Shown: positions 13,439 through 23,829 of the stretch, piece after piece | Numbering within the stretch: position 1 is the stretch's first letter | Layout: every line of letters begins with the position of its first letter | NCBI RefSeq assembly: GCF_025244745.1 | Contig: NZ_CP104213.1 | Span: forward strand, 1,514,001-1,578,000 | Source of the DNA: Deinococcus rubellus | GTDB lineage: Bacteria > Deinococcota > Deinococci > Deinococcales > Deinococcaceae | DNA length: 64,000 nucleotides | Direction: 5' to 3' | Notes under the pieces: model-generated | Told to the model about the DNA's origin: nothing | The model's input: the letters and a program-made list of their open reading frames with translations, nothing else | Database searches by the model: none | Position numbers and translations under genes: made by a program

Positions 13439-14587
13439 TCACGTTTCCGCTGCCCAAATCGTCTCAACGCTCTCGCGTTGCCGGATGACCCGCCACTCCC
13501 CGTCCCACAGCACCTCTGCTGGGCGAGGGCGGGTCAGATAGTTGCTGCTCATGGCCGCGCCGTAAGCCCCCGCTTCCAGGAGTGCCAGCACGTCGCCGCG
13601 CTGGGGTCTTGGCAGTGGCACCTCCCGCGCCAGCACGTCGCCGCTCTCGCAGGCGGGACCAGCCAGGTCGTAGGTGCCTGTGTTGTGGAGGGCGGCCTCG
13701 CTGCGTGGCCAGAGTGGGAGCACCGGATGAACCGCGCCGTAGAGCATCGGGCGGATCAGCTCGGTCATGCCCGCGTCGAGCAGCACGAACTCGTGGGCAG
13801 TTGCCTTGAGGCCCACCACCTGACTCAGCAGTACGCCCGCCCCCGCCACCAGGTAGCGCCCCGGCTCGGCCCAGAGCTGAGCGCCGAACACCTGCGCTGC
13901 TCGCCTGGCTTGATCTGCGATGCCGTCCAGGTCGGCGTCCAGACTCCAGCCGCCGCCCACGTCCAGCACTTCCAACTCACCCACAGCGGGCCGCAGTTCG
14001 CTGAGCCGCGCGAAGGCCGCCGCGAAGTCGGTAGCGTCGCGGATGGCGCTGCCGATATGGACATGAAGGCCGCGTCCGTCGTGGCCCGCCGCCCGTAAAG
14101 CGTTCAACACGGCGGGCACTCCGCCCAGCGGCACGCCGAACTTGCTGCCGCCCGCCCCGGTGGCGAGGTGATCGTGGGTGCTGACCTCCAGCGCCGGATT
14201 GACCCGCACCAGCACCCGCGAGCGTGGCGGCAGCAGCCCGACTTCCTCGGCCCTATCCACGATGAAGGTCGCGCCCAGCCGTGCGCCCTCGGCGTACTCC
14301 TCGTCCGACTTGGCCGGACCGTTGACCAGAATGTCGCTGCCGCCCGCACCCACCTTCACCGCCCGCGCCAGCTCTCCGGCGCTGACGCACTCGAAGCCCA
14401 CCCCTGCCGCGCGCATCCGGGCCAGCAAAGTCAGGTTCGGGTTGGCTTTCATGGCGTAAAAGAGGCGGGTATCCGTGAAGGCGGTTCGCACCCGTGCCAG
14501 AGCAGCGTCAAGCTCGGCGGCGTCGTAGACGTAGAGCGGCGTGCCGAAGCGGGCGGCGGCGGCGAGGAGTTGGGCATCGGTGAGCAT
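13439..14587 (-). CDS. lysA: Diaminopimelate decarboxylase-like PLP enzyme
   Basis: The 382-residue protein is a fold-III PLP decarboxylase of the LysA/ornithine decarboxylase superfamily. Lys47 in FYAMKANPN is the PLP lysine; HVHIGSAI, DVGGGWS and a C-terminal ACESGDVLA (partner-site cysteine) follow. I chose ATG 14587 because TAGACT (14595-14600) lies 7 bases upstream, a leaderless arrangement. LysA normally makes lysine from meso-diaminopimelate, yet lysZ of the alternative aminoadipate route is also in this window, so the substrate may differ. Confidence 0.85.
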   Translation of the reverse strand: MLTDAQLLAAAARFGTPLYVYDAAELDAALARVRTAFTDTRLFYAMKANPNLTLLARMRAAGVGFECVSAGELARAVKVGAGGSDILVNGPAKSDEEYAEGARLGATFIVDRAEEVGLLPPRSRVLVRVNPALEVSTHDHLATGAGGSKFGVPLGGVPAVLNALRAAGHDGRGLHVHIGSAIRDATDFAAAFARLSELRPAVGELEVLDVGGGWSLDADLDGIADQARRAAQVFGAQLWAEPGRYLVAGAGVLLSQVVGLKATAHEFVLLDAGMTELIRPMLYGAVHPVLPLWPRSEAALHNTGTYDLAGPACESGDVLAREVPLPRPQRGDVLALLEAGAYGAAMSSNYLTRPRPAEVLWDGEWRVIRQRESVETIWAAET

Positions 14588-14694
14588 GCACAGCAGTCTA
14601 ACCACTGTTTTGGCTCATGGGTCTGGCCCGTTGTTTGGGCCACTGTCGCGGCGCTCACGGCGGGGTATCGGCTGTCCTGTTACACTCACTCGTT

Positions 14695-15849
14695 ATGACG
14701 GCCACGGTGAAGCACACAACCCAGAACGAAGCGGCCCCGGTTCAGGCGGCGCAGGGCATCAAGCCGGGCGGGCGGGTGCTGTGCGCCATGTCCGGCGGGG
14801 TGGACAGCAGCGTCAGCGCCGCGCTTCTCAAGGCCCAGGGCTTTTCGGTGGTCGGCGCGATGATGCGCTTCTGGCCCGATGACAAACGCACCGATACCTT
14901 CGACAGTTGCTGCTCGCCCGACGCCGCCTACGAGGCCCGCCGGGTGGCCGAGCAGGTCGGTGTGCCGTTCTACCTGCTCGATTACCGCGAACAGTTTCAG
15001 CGCCACATCGTCGGCCCTTTTCTGGCCGAATACGCCGCCGGGCGCACGCCGAATCCCTGCGTCAACTGCAATACCAAGGTCAAGTTCGACGAACTGGTCA
15101 AGAAGGCCAAGATGCTCGGCTGCGATTACGTCGCCACCGGACACTACGTCAAGCGGGTAGACGAGCCGGGCGGCTCCGTGGCCTTTCACCGGGGTGACGA
15201 CCCGCGCAAGGACCAGACCTACTTTCTGTGGGGCACGCCCAGAGACGCCCTGCCCTACATCCTCTTTCCGGTGGGCGAGCTGGAAAAGCCCCGTGTGCGT
15301 GAGATCGCCGAGGAATACGGCCTGCTGACCGCCCAGAAAGCCGAGAGTCAGAACATCTGCTTCGTGCCCGGCACCGTCAAGGAGTTCGTGGCTGAGTACG
15401 TGCCGCAGCAGTCTGGTCAGATGCGTGACATCCGCACGGGCGAGGTGGTGGGCGAGCATCTGGGCACCCAGTTTTACACCCTGGGCCAGAAGAAGGGGCT
15501 GGGTCTGTTTCAGTCGCATCTGGTGAGGCACGTGGTTCACCTGGACGTGTCAAGCAACACCGTCTGGGTGGGCGAGTACGAGGACTGCCTGTGGCGCACG
15601 CTGAAAGCCGAGGGGGCCAACTACCTGATCGATCTGGCCGACTTGCCCCGCGAGTTGGAAGTGCAGGTGCGCTACCGTACCCGGCCCGTCGCGGCGCGGA
15701 TCATTCACGCTGACGGGCAGGGCTTCGAGCTGGAATTTGCTGAGCCGCAGTTCGCCGTGGCTCCTGGCCAGAGCGCCGTGCTGTACGCCGGGCCGAAGCT
15801 GCTGGGCGGCGGATTGATCGCCGATCACGTGCGGGTGCTGCCGGTTTAA
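14695..15849 (+). CDS. mnmA: tRNA-specific 2-thiouridylase MnmA
   Basis: MnmA puts sulfur on U34 of Lys, Glu and Gln tRNAs. The 384-residue protein has the PP-loop SGGVDSS at residues 33-39 and both catalytic cysteines, Cys122 in NPCVNC and Cys222 in QNICFVPG; the C-terminal beta-barrel (VQVRYRTRP) is complete. The ATG at 14695 is 8 bases after TACACT (14681-14686), matching the rlhA promoter closely, so the longer upstream reading frame is not used. It is divergent from lysA. Confidence 0.94.
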   Translation: MTATVKHTTQNEAAPVQAAQGIKPGGRVLCAMSGGVDSSVSAALLKAQGFSVVGAMMRFWPDDKRTDTFDSCCSPDAAYEARRVAEQVGVPFYLLDYREQFQRHIVGPFLAEYAAGRTPNPCVNCNTKVKFDELVKKAKMLGCDYVATGHYVKRVDEPGGSVAFHRGDDPRKDQTYFLWGTPRDALPYILFPVGELEKPRVREIAEEYGLLTAQKAESQNICFVPGTVKEFVAEYVPQQSGQMRDIRTGEVVGEHLGTQFYTLGQKKGLGLFQSHLVRHVVHLDVSSNTVWVGEYEDCLWRTLKAEGANYLIDLADLPRELEVQVRYRTRPVAARIIHADGQGFELEFAEPQFAVAPGQSAVLYAGPKLLGGGLIADHVRVLPV

Positions 15850-16167
15850 TTTGTGCTTGGGTCAGTGCTTCGGCTTGTTGGCATTTGCATTTTCCCCTCA
15901 CCGGTGGTGAGGGGGAGCTGGTCACTGCGCTCGGCACTGTGTCTGCGCGGTTTTATTTGTGGCCGTTTTCTTTCACGTTCTCCACGGTTGGGCCTTCGGT
16001 GACGTTCAGGCCAGTGCGTTTTGCATCTGTCCAGGTGGTGAAGTGGCCAGGCGAAGGTTGACCTTAGAATGGGAGCAGGCCAGGTGTTTAGTTCCCTCTT
16101 TGCGCGGCAGGATAGAACCTAACAAGCTCCGCAGAGGAGCGAGTCAAGCGAACACTCTCAAACCCCC
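15850..16167. other. Intergenic region between convergent mnmA and ftsY
   Basis: I see no gene here. The one clear structure is a hairpin at 15894-15914 with a 9-bp stem (CCCCTCACC and GGTGAGGGG) and a 3-base loop, probably a transcript-end hairpin for mnmA or ftsY although it lacks a downstream T-run on either strand. Confidence 0.6.
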
Positions 16168-17157
16168 TCAGTCTTCGCGGCTGAAAACCCCTTTGCCCAG
16201 CTCATCCTTCGGGATGTTGACATCAAAAAGTGCTTGAACGAATTCTTTGCTGTCGAACGGCTGCAAATCTTCCTGGCCCTCGCCGACGCCGATGAATTTG
16301 ATCGGCACGCCCAGCTCGCGCACGATGGGCACGACGATGCCGCCCTTTGACGTGCCGTCGAGCTTGGTGACGATGACGCCGGTCAGGGTAATGGCCTCGT
16401 GGAACTTCTTGGCCTGCTGCAACCCGTTTTGCCCGGTCACAGCGTCGAGCACCAGCCAGATCTCGTGCGGTTCGCCTGGATCGGCCTTGTCGATAACCCG
16501 GCGCACCTTTTTCAACTCTTCCATCAGGTTGTGCTTGTTGTGCATCCGTCCGGCGGTGTCCACGAACAGCAGATCGAAGTCGCGGGCCTTGCGGGCGACG
16601 GCTCCGTCAAACGCCACCGCTGCCGGGTCGCCGCCGTCCATGCCCTGCACCACCGGAATGCCCAGCCGCTCGCCCCAGACGCCGAGCTGCGCGCCCGCTG
16701 CCGCCCGGAAGGTGTCACCCGCCGCGAACATCACCCGTTTGCCGCGCGACTGGTAGTAGCGGCCCAGCTTGGCGATGGTGGTGGTTTTGCCCACCCCGTT
16801 GACGCCGATCACCATGATGACCTTGCCCTGCGGATCGACGGTGCTGCGCTTGGCATCGGGATTGAAACCGAACTTGCGAAACTGCGCCCGCTTGGCGTCG
16901 GGTTCGAGTTGCAGGGTCATGGCGTCCATCAAGGCCTCCTGAAGGTTGCCTCGTGTGCTGCTCCGCACGTCCTCCAGGATTTCTTCGGTGGCAGCGCGGC
17001 CCACGTCGGCGACGATCAGGGCGTATTCGAGGTCTTCGAGCGTCTCGATGCGGTTGGTGAACACGTCCTTGAGGTCGGTGCCCAGGAATCCGGCGGATTG
17101 GTTGAGCTGCTGACGGGTCTTACTCAGGCCGTCACGCAGACGATTAAGCCATGACAT
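16168..17157 (-). CDS. ftsY: Signal recognition particle receptor FtsY
   Basis: FtsY docks SRP-ribosome complexes at the membrane. The 329-residue protein is the NG core with almost no acidic A domain: N-domain helices to about residue 85, then the GTPase with P-loop GVNGVGKTT (118-126), DTFRAAA, DTAGRMHN and TKLDGTSKGG. The ATG at 17157 follows a TAAACT -10 box (17164-17169) by 6 bases. That box overlaps the stop codon of xdhC just upstream, so ftsY probably has its own leaderless promoter inside the end of xdhC. Confidence 0.95.
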   Translation of the reverse strand: MSWLNRLRDGLSKTRQQLNQSAGFLGTDLKDVFTNRIETLEDLEYALIVADVGRAATEEILEDVRSSTRGNLQEALMDAMTLQLEPDAKRAQFRKFGFNPDAKRSTVDPQGKVIMVIGVNGVGKTTTIAKLGRYYQSRGKRVMFAAGDTFRAAAGAQLGVWGERLGIPVVQGMDGGDPAAVAFDGAVARKARDFDLLFVDTAGRMHNKHNLMEELKKVRRVIDKADPGEPHEIWLVLDAVTGQNGLQQAKKFHEAITLTGVIVTKLDGTSKGGIVVPIVRELGVPIKFIGVGEGQEDLQPFDSKEFVQALFDVNIPKDELGKGVFSRED

Positions 17158-17161
17158 GCGG

Positions 17162-18361
17162 CTAGTTTACCGCCCCGGCTGCGGGCAACAGAGGAGCGGC
17201 GGCAGGTGCAGGCTCGGCGGGGTCATGAATGCGCCCGGCCCGGCCATTCAGGCGGCCCCCGGCAAAGCCGCGCCGCACGGCGATCAGTTCGGCCACCACC
17301 GAGAGTGCCACCTCGTAAGGGCTTTCCGCGCCGATGTCCAGCCCCACCGGATTGCTGATGCGGGCGAGCTGCTCGGCGTCGGGCTGGTAGCCTTCTTCGC
17401 TCAGCGTCGCCAGCGCGTCCAGAAAGCGCTGACGCGGTCCCAGCACGCCCACGTAGGGCGCGGCACTTTCCAGGGCGAAGCGCAGGCAGGCCCGGTCCCG
17501 CTCCAGGTGGTGGTTCATGACCATCACGAATGAGCGCGGCCCCAGGCTGAGTGCTGCGCCCAGTCGGTCCGGTTCGGCCAGGGTGAGCTGCGCGCCGGGA
17601 AAGCGCTGGTCTGTCAGAAAGGCGGCGCGGGCGTCCACCACCCTGATGGTCCAGCCGACTTCCAGGGCACGCTGCGCGAGTGGCAGGGCGTCATGTCCGG
17701 CTCCGAAGATCACGAGTTCAGGGGCGGGGGCGCTGGCGTCCAGAAAAACGTCCACTGCCGCGCCGCCCGCTGCCGTGAAGCGCCGGGTTTCGGCCCTGGG
17801 ATACAGCGCCCGCAGCATTTCACGGGCCGCGCCGAGAATCTGCGCCCCGAGAGCGGGTTCGAGTTGCCCCTCGCCCTGGGCTGTGCCGTCCTCGCGGACC
17901 AGCAGGCGGCCCAGCGGTGCACCCGGTAGGCTGTCAGCAGCGGCGGGCAGCACGGTGGCCAGGATGCCCAGATCGCCGCGCTCCAGCAGCCCCAGCCAGG
18001 TGCCGAGCAGCCCGCCGCCCAGCAGTCCACCACCGTCCAGCACCGGCTCCACGTAAATGTCCACGCTGCCACCGCAGCCGATGCCCAGGCCCCAGATCAC
18101 ATCCTCACTCAGATCGTAGCTGGTCAGCGAGGGCAGACCCTGCGCCATGACGAGCTGGGCGCTGAGGGCCACCTCGCTCTCCAGACAGCCGCCCGAGAGC
18201 ATGCAGACGTGCGAGCCGTCCTCGCGGATCAGCATGCGGGCACCCTCGCGGCGGTAGGCGTTGCCGCGTACCCGCACCACGCTGGCGACGGCCGCGCCCT
18301 GCCGGGCCGAGCGCGCCGCGCGCAGCCCGGTCAGAATCTCGTTGATTTCCAAGCGTTCCAT
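17162..18361 (-). CDS. XdhC/CoxI family molybdoenzyme maturation protein
   Basis: The 399-residue protein has the two XdhC parts: an N-terminal domain with MLSGGCLESEV and WGLGIGCGG (conserved cysteines), and a C-terminal Rossmann-like domain from about residue 225 with VIFGAGHDALPLA and FVMVMNHHLERD. Family members bind and sulfurate molybdenum cofactor for xanthine dehydrogenase-type enzymes; no such enzyme is in this window. GGAGG lies 4 bases before the ATG. ftsY follows with only 4 bases between stop and start codons. Confidence 0.85.
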   Translation of the reverse strand: MERLEINEILTGLRAARSARQGAAVASVVRVRGNAYRREGARMLIREDGSHVCMLSGGCLESEVALSAQLVMAQGLPSLTSYDLSEDVIWGLGIGCGGSVDIYVEPVLDGGGLLGGGLLGTWLGLLERGDLGILATVLPAAADSLPGAPLGRLLVREDGTAQGEGQLEPALGAQILGAAREMLRALYPRAETRRFTAAGGAAVDVFLDASAPAPELVIFGAGHDALPLAQRALEVGWTIRVVDARAAFLTDQRFPGAQLTLAEPDRLGAALSLGPRSFVMVMNHHLERDRACLRFALESAAPYVGVLGPRQRFLDALATLSEEGYQPDAEQLARISNPVGLDIGAESPYEVALSVVAELIAVRRGFAGGRLNGRAGRIHDPAEPAPAAAPLLPAAGAVN

Positions 18362-18531
18362 TGTGCCTCCCGAATGCTTCAGCTTAGCGCCGCCGGAGGA
18401 GAGCGTTTGCGGGCCTGGACAGGATGGGCCGGAAAGCCGCCGGGGAATTCACCCGCCGTCCCCGCTTCCAGCAACGAAAGCAGAAAGGGGAAGAGTCATT
18501 TCGCTTCGCTGAGGCTCTACAGTGCGGCAAG

Positions 18532-19191
18532 ATGATTTTCGATGCGGTGCTCTTTGATATGGACGGCGTGTTGGTAGACAGCGAAGTGGTCGCGGGCCGG
18601 GTCTGGCTGCAGACGCTGGGCGAACATGGCCTGACGCTGGACCACGCCGATTACATGACTCGGGCAGTGGGCAGCACGGTGCCGAACCTCTACGCGGGCC
18701 TGGCGCGTGATCACGGCTGGACGCCCGCGCCCGAGTTCGAGCAGCAGCTGGCCGAGCGCCTGGCCGAAGCGTTCGCGGCGGTGCAGGAAGTGCCGGGCGC
18801 GGCCCAGACCCTGCAAGCACTCAAAGCGGTGGGTGTGCCGTTTGCGGTGGCAAGCAACAGTCTGCGCGAGAAGCTCCGTCCCAAGCTGAAGGCGGCGGGC
18901 CTGGACAAGCTGATCGGCGCTCACGCCTACGACCCGGCGCACGTGGGCGGTCGGGGCAAGCCGCTGCCGGATCTGTACCTTTTTGCAGCCCAGCAACTCG
19001 GCGCGAAGGTTGAGCGCTGCCTGGTGGTGGAAGATAGTCTGCCCGGACTGGCGGCGGGCCTCAGTGCGGGGGCGACGGGCTGGGGCTTTATTGGCGGCGG
19101 CCATAACGCAGACGGCGTGGCGCTCGAAGAAGCTGGGGCTGAGCGGGTCATCGTGTCGCACGCCGAATTGCGGGAAATGTTGGGCATTTGA
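18532..19191 (+). CDS. HAD superfamily phosphatase/phosphomutase-like hydrolase
   Basis: The 219-residue protein is a HAD hydrolase with a helical cap between motifs I and II. Motif [11 protein letters not shown] holds the nucleophile Asp9 and Asp11; motif II is ASNSLREK, motif III lysine lies in GKPLPDLY, and motif IV is VVEDSLPG. This is the beta-phosphoglucomutase/sugar-phosphatase subgroup; the substrate is not readable. The ATG at 18532 follows TACAGT (18518-18523) by 8 bases; the longer frame adds 36 basic residues unlike the family. Confidence 0.85.
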   Translation: MIFDAVLFDMDGVLVDSEVVAGRVWLQTLGEHGLTLDHADYMTRAVGSTVPNLYAGLARDHGWTPAPEFEQQLAERLAEAFAAVQEVPGAAQTLQALKAVGVPFAVASNSLREKLRPKLKAAGLDKLIGAHAYDPAHVGGRGKPLPDLYLFAAQQLGAKVERCLVVEDSLPGLAAGLSAGATGWGFIGGGHNADGVALEEAGAERVIVSHAELREMLGI

Positions 19192-19220
19192 GGGCGCAGG
19201 TGGTGCCCACTCTGGGTCAC

Positions 19221-19248
19221 TTGACATTAAACTCTACATAAGTAGAAT
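19221..19248 (+). promoter_or_regulatory. Promoter with internal palindrome for the second PadR gene
   Basis: A consensus -35 TTGACA (19221-19226) and a TAGAAT -10 (19243-19248) are 16 bases apart. Between and overlapping them is an inverted repeat TCTAC-ATAA-GTAGA (19233-19246), well placed as an autorepression operator for the PadR protein read from this promoter. Confidence 0.75.
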
Positions 19249-19253
19249 AGGAC

Positions 19254-19553
19254 ATGCCCAGACCTCCCAACATCAGCCCGCAGACGCAGGCCATACTTGC
19301 GCAGCTTGCGGAGTCGCATCCCGCCTGGGCACACGGTTACGACCTGAGCAAGGCCACTGACCTCAAAAGTGGCACGCTCTACCCGATTTTGAGGCGCTTG
19401 CACGAAGCCGAACTCCTGGACGCCGAATGGGAGCCGTCGCCGCACGCGGGCAAACCGCCGCGCCACATCTACCGCCTGAGCGAAGCGGGGCTGAAGCTGG
19501 CTCGGGAGCGGCGTGAGGAAACGGCACCGATATTGAGGGGGGCGCTACTGTGA
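19254..19553 (+). CDS. Short PadR-type transcriptional regulator
   Basis: The 99-residue protein is a minimal PadR winged helix: WAHGYDLSKATDLKSGTLYPILRRL is the recognition region and PPRHIYRLSEAG the wing, with no C-terminal dimerisation half. The ATG lies 5 bases after the TAGAAT -10 box, so translation is probably leaderless. Its TGA stop overlaps the GTG start of a membrane protein gene. Short PadR proteins coupled to membrane proteins often form sensory pairs; that is my reading of this cluster. Confidence 0.87.
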   Translation: MPRPPNISPQTQAILAQLAESHPAWAHGYDLSKATDLKSGTLYPILRRLHEAELLDAEWEPSPHAGKPPRHIYRLSEAGLKLARERREETAPILRGALL

Positions 19554-20146
19554 CGCCGGAAGACTGGGAACAGGGCATGGTGAACGAGGCGGCGAGCGTA
19601 AATGACGAGGTGTGGGTGGGGGAGACGTTGCGGCTGGCCCAAAGGCGACGCTCCCGTTCGGCCGTGCGAAAAGTCTTCCTGCTTCTGGCTCTGGCTGAAG
19701 GCTGTGTGCTTGTAATGAATGACATTTCGGTTCAGGGAAGTTGGAGTGTCCTTCGCGGTTATCCCTGGGTCAATACTGAAGCAGCCTGGCTCACTTTGAC
19801 GTTATTGGCGAACTTTATGTCTACTTTAGTAATCGGAGTTGTGCTGGGCTGGGCCAGAGTCGGCGTTTGGTTGGCCGCCCCACTTCTATGTTTATGTTTC
19901 TGCGTTTTCTCAGTTTTAACGGGCTTGCTGATGCCGGAGCCGGGTCGACCTTTTCCGCAGTCGGTTTTGAGAGGCCTTGATCTCTATCCTCGGCCTACTT
20001 GGGCAGAAGTTCTTGAGTGGTGGATGACCCCGGTTGGGCTCTTGCGGTGGTTTTGCATTGTCCTTGGGATCTGGGGCGGTGTGTTCCTGGGCGTACGGCT
20101 GCGGCAGTATGTTTCGAAGAGCCGGGAAATTAGACATGAATCCTGA
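19550..20146 (+). CDS. Membrane protein coupled to PadR, copy 1
   Basis: The 198-residue protein begins at a GTG overlapping the PadR stop as GTGA. A cytoplasmic head (MTPEDWEQGMVNEA, then VWVGETLRLAQRRR) precedes about four membrane segments from residue 42 (KVFLLLALAEG) to the C-terminus. The head motif, DWE-x2-M-x2-EA then VW-x2-ET-x-R-x-A, recurs in the next gene, so the two are paralogues. I recognise no named family. The head is a candidate contact surface for PadR. Confidence 0.7.
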   Translation: MTPEDWEQGMVNEAASVNDEVWVGETLRLAQRRRSRSAVRKVFLLLALAEGCVLVMNDISVQGSWSVLRGYPWVNTEAAWLTLTLLANFMSTLVIGVVLGWARVGVWLAAPLLCLCFCVFSVLTGLLMPEPGRPFPQSVLRGLDLYPRPTWAEVLEWWMTPVGLLRWFCIVLGIWGGVFLGVRLRQYVSKSREIRHES

Positions 20147-20529
20147 TGATTGGGACGCAGCCATGCAGGCCGAAGCCGAGCACGCCCCGAATGCCGTCTG
20201 GGCACAGGAAACGCGGCGGGCTGTGTGGCGCGAACGACTCAGGCAGATAGGGCGCACGGCGCTGGTGAGCCTTCTAATATTCCAGACGATGGAGCTGATT
20301 CTGCCCGGCTTTTACCTGATGGGTCTCCGGTCTGCTCCATTCACGCTGATGGTCAACGCGGAAGCGTCGCTTCTCGTGACTGGCCTGTGCTTCTGGCTGG
20401 GACAGCGCGGCTGGGTGCTGTGGCAGTATTCGCAAACTGCCTACTGGCGGGAGCGAGTACTCTGGTTGCCGGTGCAGTTGGTCTTCATTGTCACCATCTA
20501 CCTGATCGGGCAGCGCTGGCCCCATCGAA

Positions 20530-21371
<842 letters not shown>

Positions 21372-21375
<4 letters not shown>

Positions 21376-22073
21376 GCCGTTGTCCCCAGCAGGACTGGCG
21401 CGACGATCCCGGCGTCCATCACCGGCTGCACCATCCTGACCCAGTCCATTTCCGGCCAGCTCAGCAGAAAGTGCTGTGCCGCGTTGCCTAGCGTCTGATC
21501 CAGTTCTATGCACAGCATGGCGTTACCGCCGCGCTTGTCGCGGTCACAGGTCAGCGCGGCAATGTTGACGTGGTCGGCGGCCAGCAGCCCGGCGACCTTG
21601 GCGATCACGCCCACCGCGTCGTTGTAGCGCGTCAGCAGCGTAAAGGCCCCGCCAGAAAAGCTGACCTTGAAGCCGTCCACCCGGATGATCTCGATGACGC
21701 CGCCCCCGGTGCTGGAGCCGATCACTGTGACTGTCTGCCCGTTGCCGCTGACCGTCAGCCGCGCCGAGTTGGGATGCACGTCGCCCAGGTCCACCGTCTC
21801 GAAGTTGAAGGTGAGGCCTGCCGAGGCAGCTTCTCCAAACGCCTGCGGCAGTCGGGCGTCGTCCGGTGCGTAGCCGAGCAGCCCGGCAACCAGGGCGAGG
21901 TGGGTGCCGTGCCCTTTGCCGGTCTTGGCGAAGCTGGCGTGCAGCCCGATCTCGGCGTGCGCAGGCGTTTGGCCCAGGAGTTGCCGCGCCACCTGCCCGA
22001 TGCGGCAGGCCCCGGCGGTGTGGCTGCTGCTCGGTCCGATCATCACCGGGCCAATCATGTCAAGGAGGCTCAT
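21372..22073 (-). CDS. sdaAB: L-serine dehydratase, iron-sulfur type, beta subunit
   Basis: The 233-residue beta subunit has the [14 protein letters not shown] signature near the N-terminus and a C-terminal ACT domain (about residues 150-222, beginning [21 protein letters not shown]) that is thought to sense serine. ATG 22073 follows TATCCT (22080-22085) by 6 bases with CTGACA 17 bases further upstream, so the operon is probably leaderless; the longer frame adds 32 unrelated residues. Confidence 0.92.
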
Positions 22074-22207
22074 GGCAAAAGGATAGACAACCTGGCGCGG
22101 CCTGTCAGTGACGGCGGGGTGAAGTTGGGCGCGTGTGCCGGGAAAACCGGACAGCAAACATCCCGTCACTCGGACGGGATGCGGAGCGCTCAGCGCTGGT
22201 CGGGCGT

Positions 22208-23035
22208 TCAGGCGCGGTTGACGTTATGGATGACCCCACTGGCGATTAGTCCCAGAATGACGATGCCCGCGATGATCCGGTAGACGGCGAAGCCCTTGAA
22301 ATTGTGGGTGCTGATAAAGCGCAGCAGCCAGCCGATGACGAAGTAGGCCACGATGAAGCTGACCACAAAGCCGATGCCCACGTTGGTCACGCCCGCCGAG
22401 CCGAGGTCGTGGCGGTGCTTGACGAAATCGAGCAGGGTCGCGCCGCCCAGCACCGGAATGCCCAGGTAAAAGCTGAACTTGGTGGCGGTGGGGCGGTCCA
22501 GGCCCGTCAGCATGCCGCCGAGAATGCTGCTGGCCGAGCGCGAGAAGCCGGGCCACAGCAGCGCCAGACACTGCGCCGCACCGATGATGATGGCCTGGCG
22601 CAGGTTGATACTCTCAAGCTTGTGGGTGGTCGCCGGGCGTGGGCGCAACTCGATCAGGTACATCAGCACGCCGCCCACGATCAGCGCCCAGGCGACCACC
22701 GTGGGCGTGAACAGCAGCGCCTTGATCTTGTTGCCGAAGAGTACCCCCAGAATCACGGCGGGAATGCAGGCCACGACAATGCCCAGCCACAGCCGCTGCA
22801 CGCCCGCGTCCTTGTTAATGGTGCGGGCCTGCTGCACCAGGTCGCGCCAGTAGTAGACCACCACCGCCAGAATCGCGCCGCCCTGAATGACGACCTCAAA
22901 GGTGTCGAGCGTCGTTTTCGGCCACGGCACGCGCAGGAGGTCGCCCGCCACGATCAGGTGGCCGGTGGAAGAAACGGGGAGGAATTCGGTGAGTCCCTCC
23001 ACGATGCCGAGAATGATGCTGTAGAGCCAGTCCAT
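22208..23035 (-). CDS. uppP: Undecaprenyl-diphosphatase (BacA family)
   Basis: This 275-residue polytopic membrane enzyme dephosphorylates undecaprenyl pyrophosphate to recycle the cell-wall lipid carrier. The two family motifs are clear: [14 protein letters not shown] near residue 13 and [10 protein letters not shown] near residue 162, with about eight membrane segments. A TAAGCT box lies 10 bases upstream of the ATG and no ribosome binding site is seen. Divergent from nth. Confidence 0.93.
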   Translation of the reverse strand: MDWLYSIILGIVEGLTEFLPVSSTGHLIVAGDLLRVPWPKTTLDTFEVVIQGGAILAVVVYYWRDLVQQARTINKDAGVQRLWLGIVVACIPAVILGVLFGNKIKALLFTPTVVAWALIVGGVLMYLIELRPRPATTHKLESINLRQAIIIGAAQCLALLWPGFSRSASSILGGMLTGLDRPTATKFSFYLGIPVLGGATLLDFVKHRHDLGSAGVTNVGIGFVVSFIVAYFVIGWLLRFISTHNFKGFAVYRIIAGIVILGLIASGVIHNVNRA

Positions 23036-23118
23036 GTCGCCGGGCAGCTTAGAGCATTTAAGTAAGCTTTAAGTAAAGTCACAATTCGGTGAAGATGGGG
23101 GTTGGGTAAGCTGGTGGA

Positions 23119-23784
23119 ATGCCTGCCAATCCTGCTTCTCCCGCCGCACTCAAGCGCCGCGCCACCGGGGTGCTGGCTCGACTCGGGGAGGCGTATCCTG
23201 ACGCCCGCACCGAGCTGGAATACCGCAACCCGTTCGAGTTGCTGATCGCCACCGTGCTCTCGGCGCAGGCCACCGACAGAAGCGTGAACGCCGCCACGCC
23301 CGCGCTATTCGCCGCCTACCCCGACGCCCGGTCCATGAGCGCCGCTCCCGTCGAGCATGTCGAGACGCTGATCCGCACCATCGGCCTCTACCGCAACAAG
23401 GCCAGAAACCTTGTGGCGCTCTCCGGACTGCTGATCGAGCGGCACGGCGGCGAGGTGCCCAACAGTTTTGACGCGGTGGTGGCCCTGCCGGGAGCCGGGC
23501 GCAAGACCGCCAACGTGGTGCTGAGTAACGCCTACGGGTACGCCGCCATTGCGGTGGATACCCACGTGGGGCGGCTCGCACGGCGGCTGGGCTTCAGCGC
23601 CCACACCAATCCCGATAAGGTCGAACTCGACTTGCAGCGGTTCTTTCCCAGAGAAAAGTGGGTTTTCCTGCACCACGCCCTGATCCTGCACGGACGGCGA
23701 ATCTGCCTGGCGCGCACCCCGCAGTGCTCGGCCTGCACGCTGCTGAGCCTGTGTCCCCGGCTGGGCGTTGAGCGCAGCAGCTAA
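23119..23784 (+). CDS. nth: Endonuclease III
   Basis: This DNA glycosylase/AP lyase removes oxidised pyrimidines. The 221-residue protein has the helix-hairpin-helix LPGAGRKTANVV with catalytic Lys129, catalytic Asp147 in VDTHVGR, and the C-terminal 4Fe-4S loop Cys196-x6-Cys203-x2-Cys206-x5-Cys212. The ATG lies 6 bases after a TAAGCT -10 box (23107-23112), so the message is probably leaderless. Confidence 0.95.
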   Translation: MPANPASPAALKRRATGVLARLGEAYPDARTELEYRNPFELLIATVLSAQATDRSVNAATPALFAAYPDARSMSAAPVEHVETLIRTIGLYRNKARNLVALSGLLIERHGGEVPNSFDAVVALPGAGRKTANVVLSNAYGYAAIAVDTHVGRLARRLGFSAHTNPDKVELDLQRFFPREKWVFLHHALILHGRRICLARTPQCSACTLLSLCPRLGVERSS

Positions 23785-23829
23785 TACGGCGGGCCTCCTT
23801 GTGGGCCGAAGGGGGGTAGACTGGCAGCG

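Noticed and set aside
13412..14098. Plus-strand frame over lysA
   Set aside because: Antisense shadow; the minus strand holds a complete PLP enzyme with its own -10 box.
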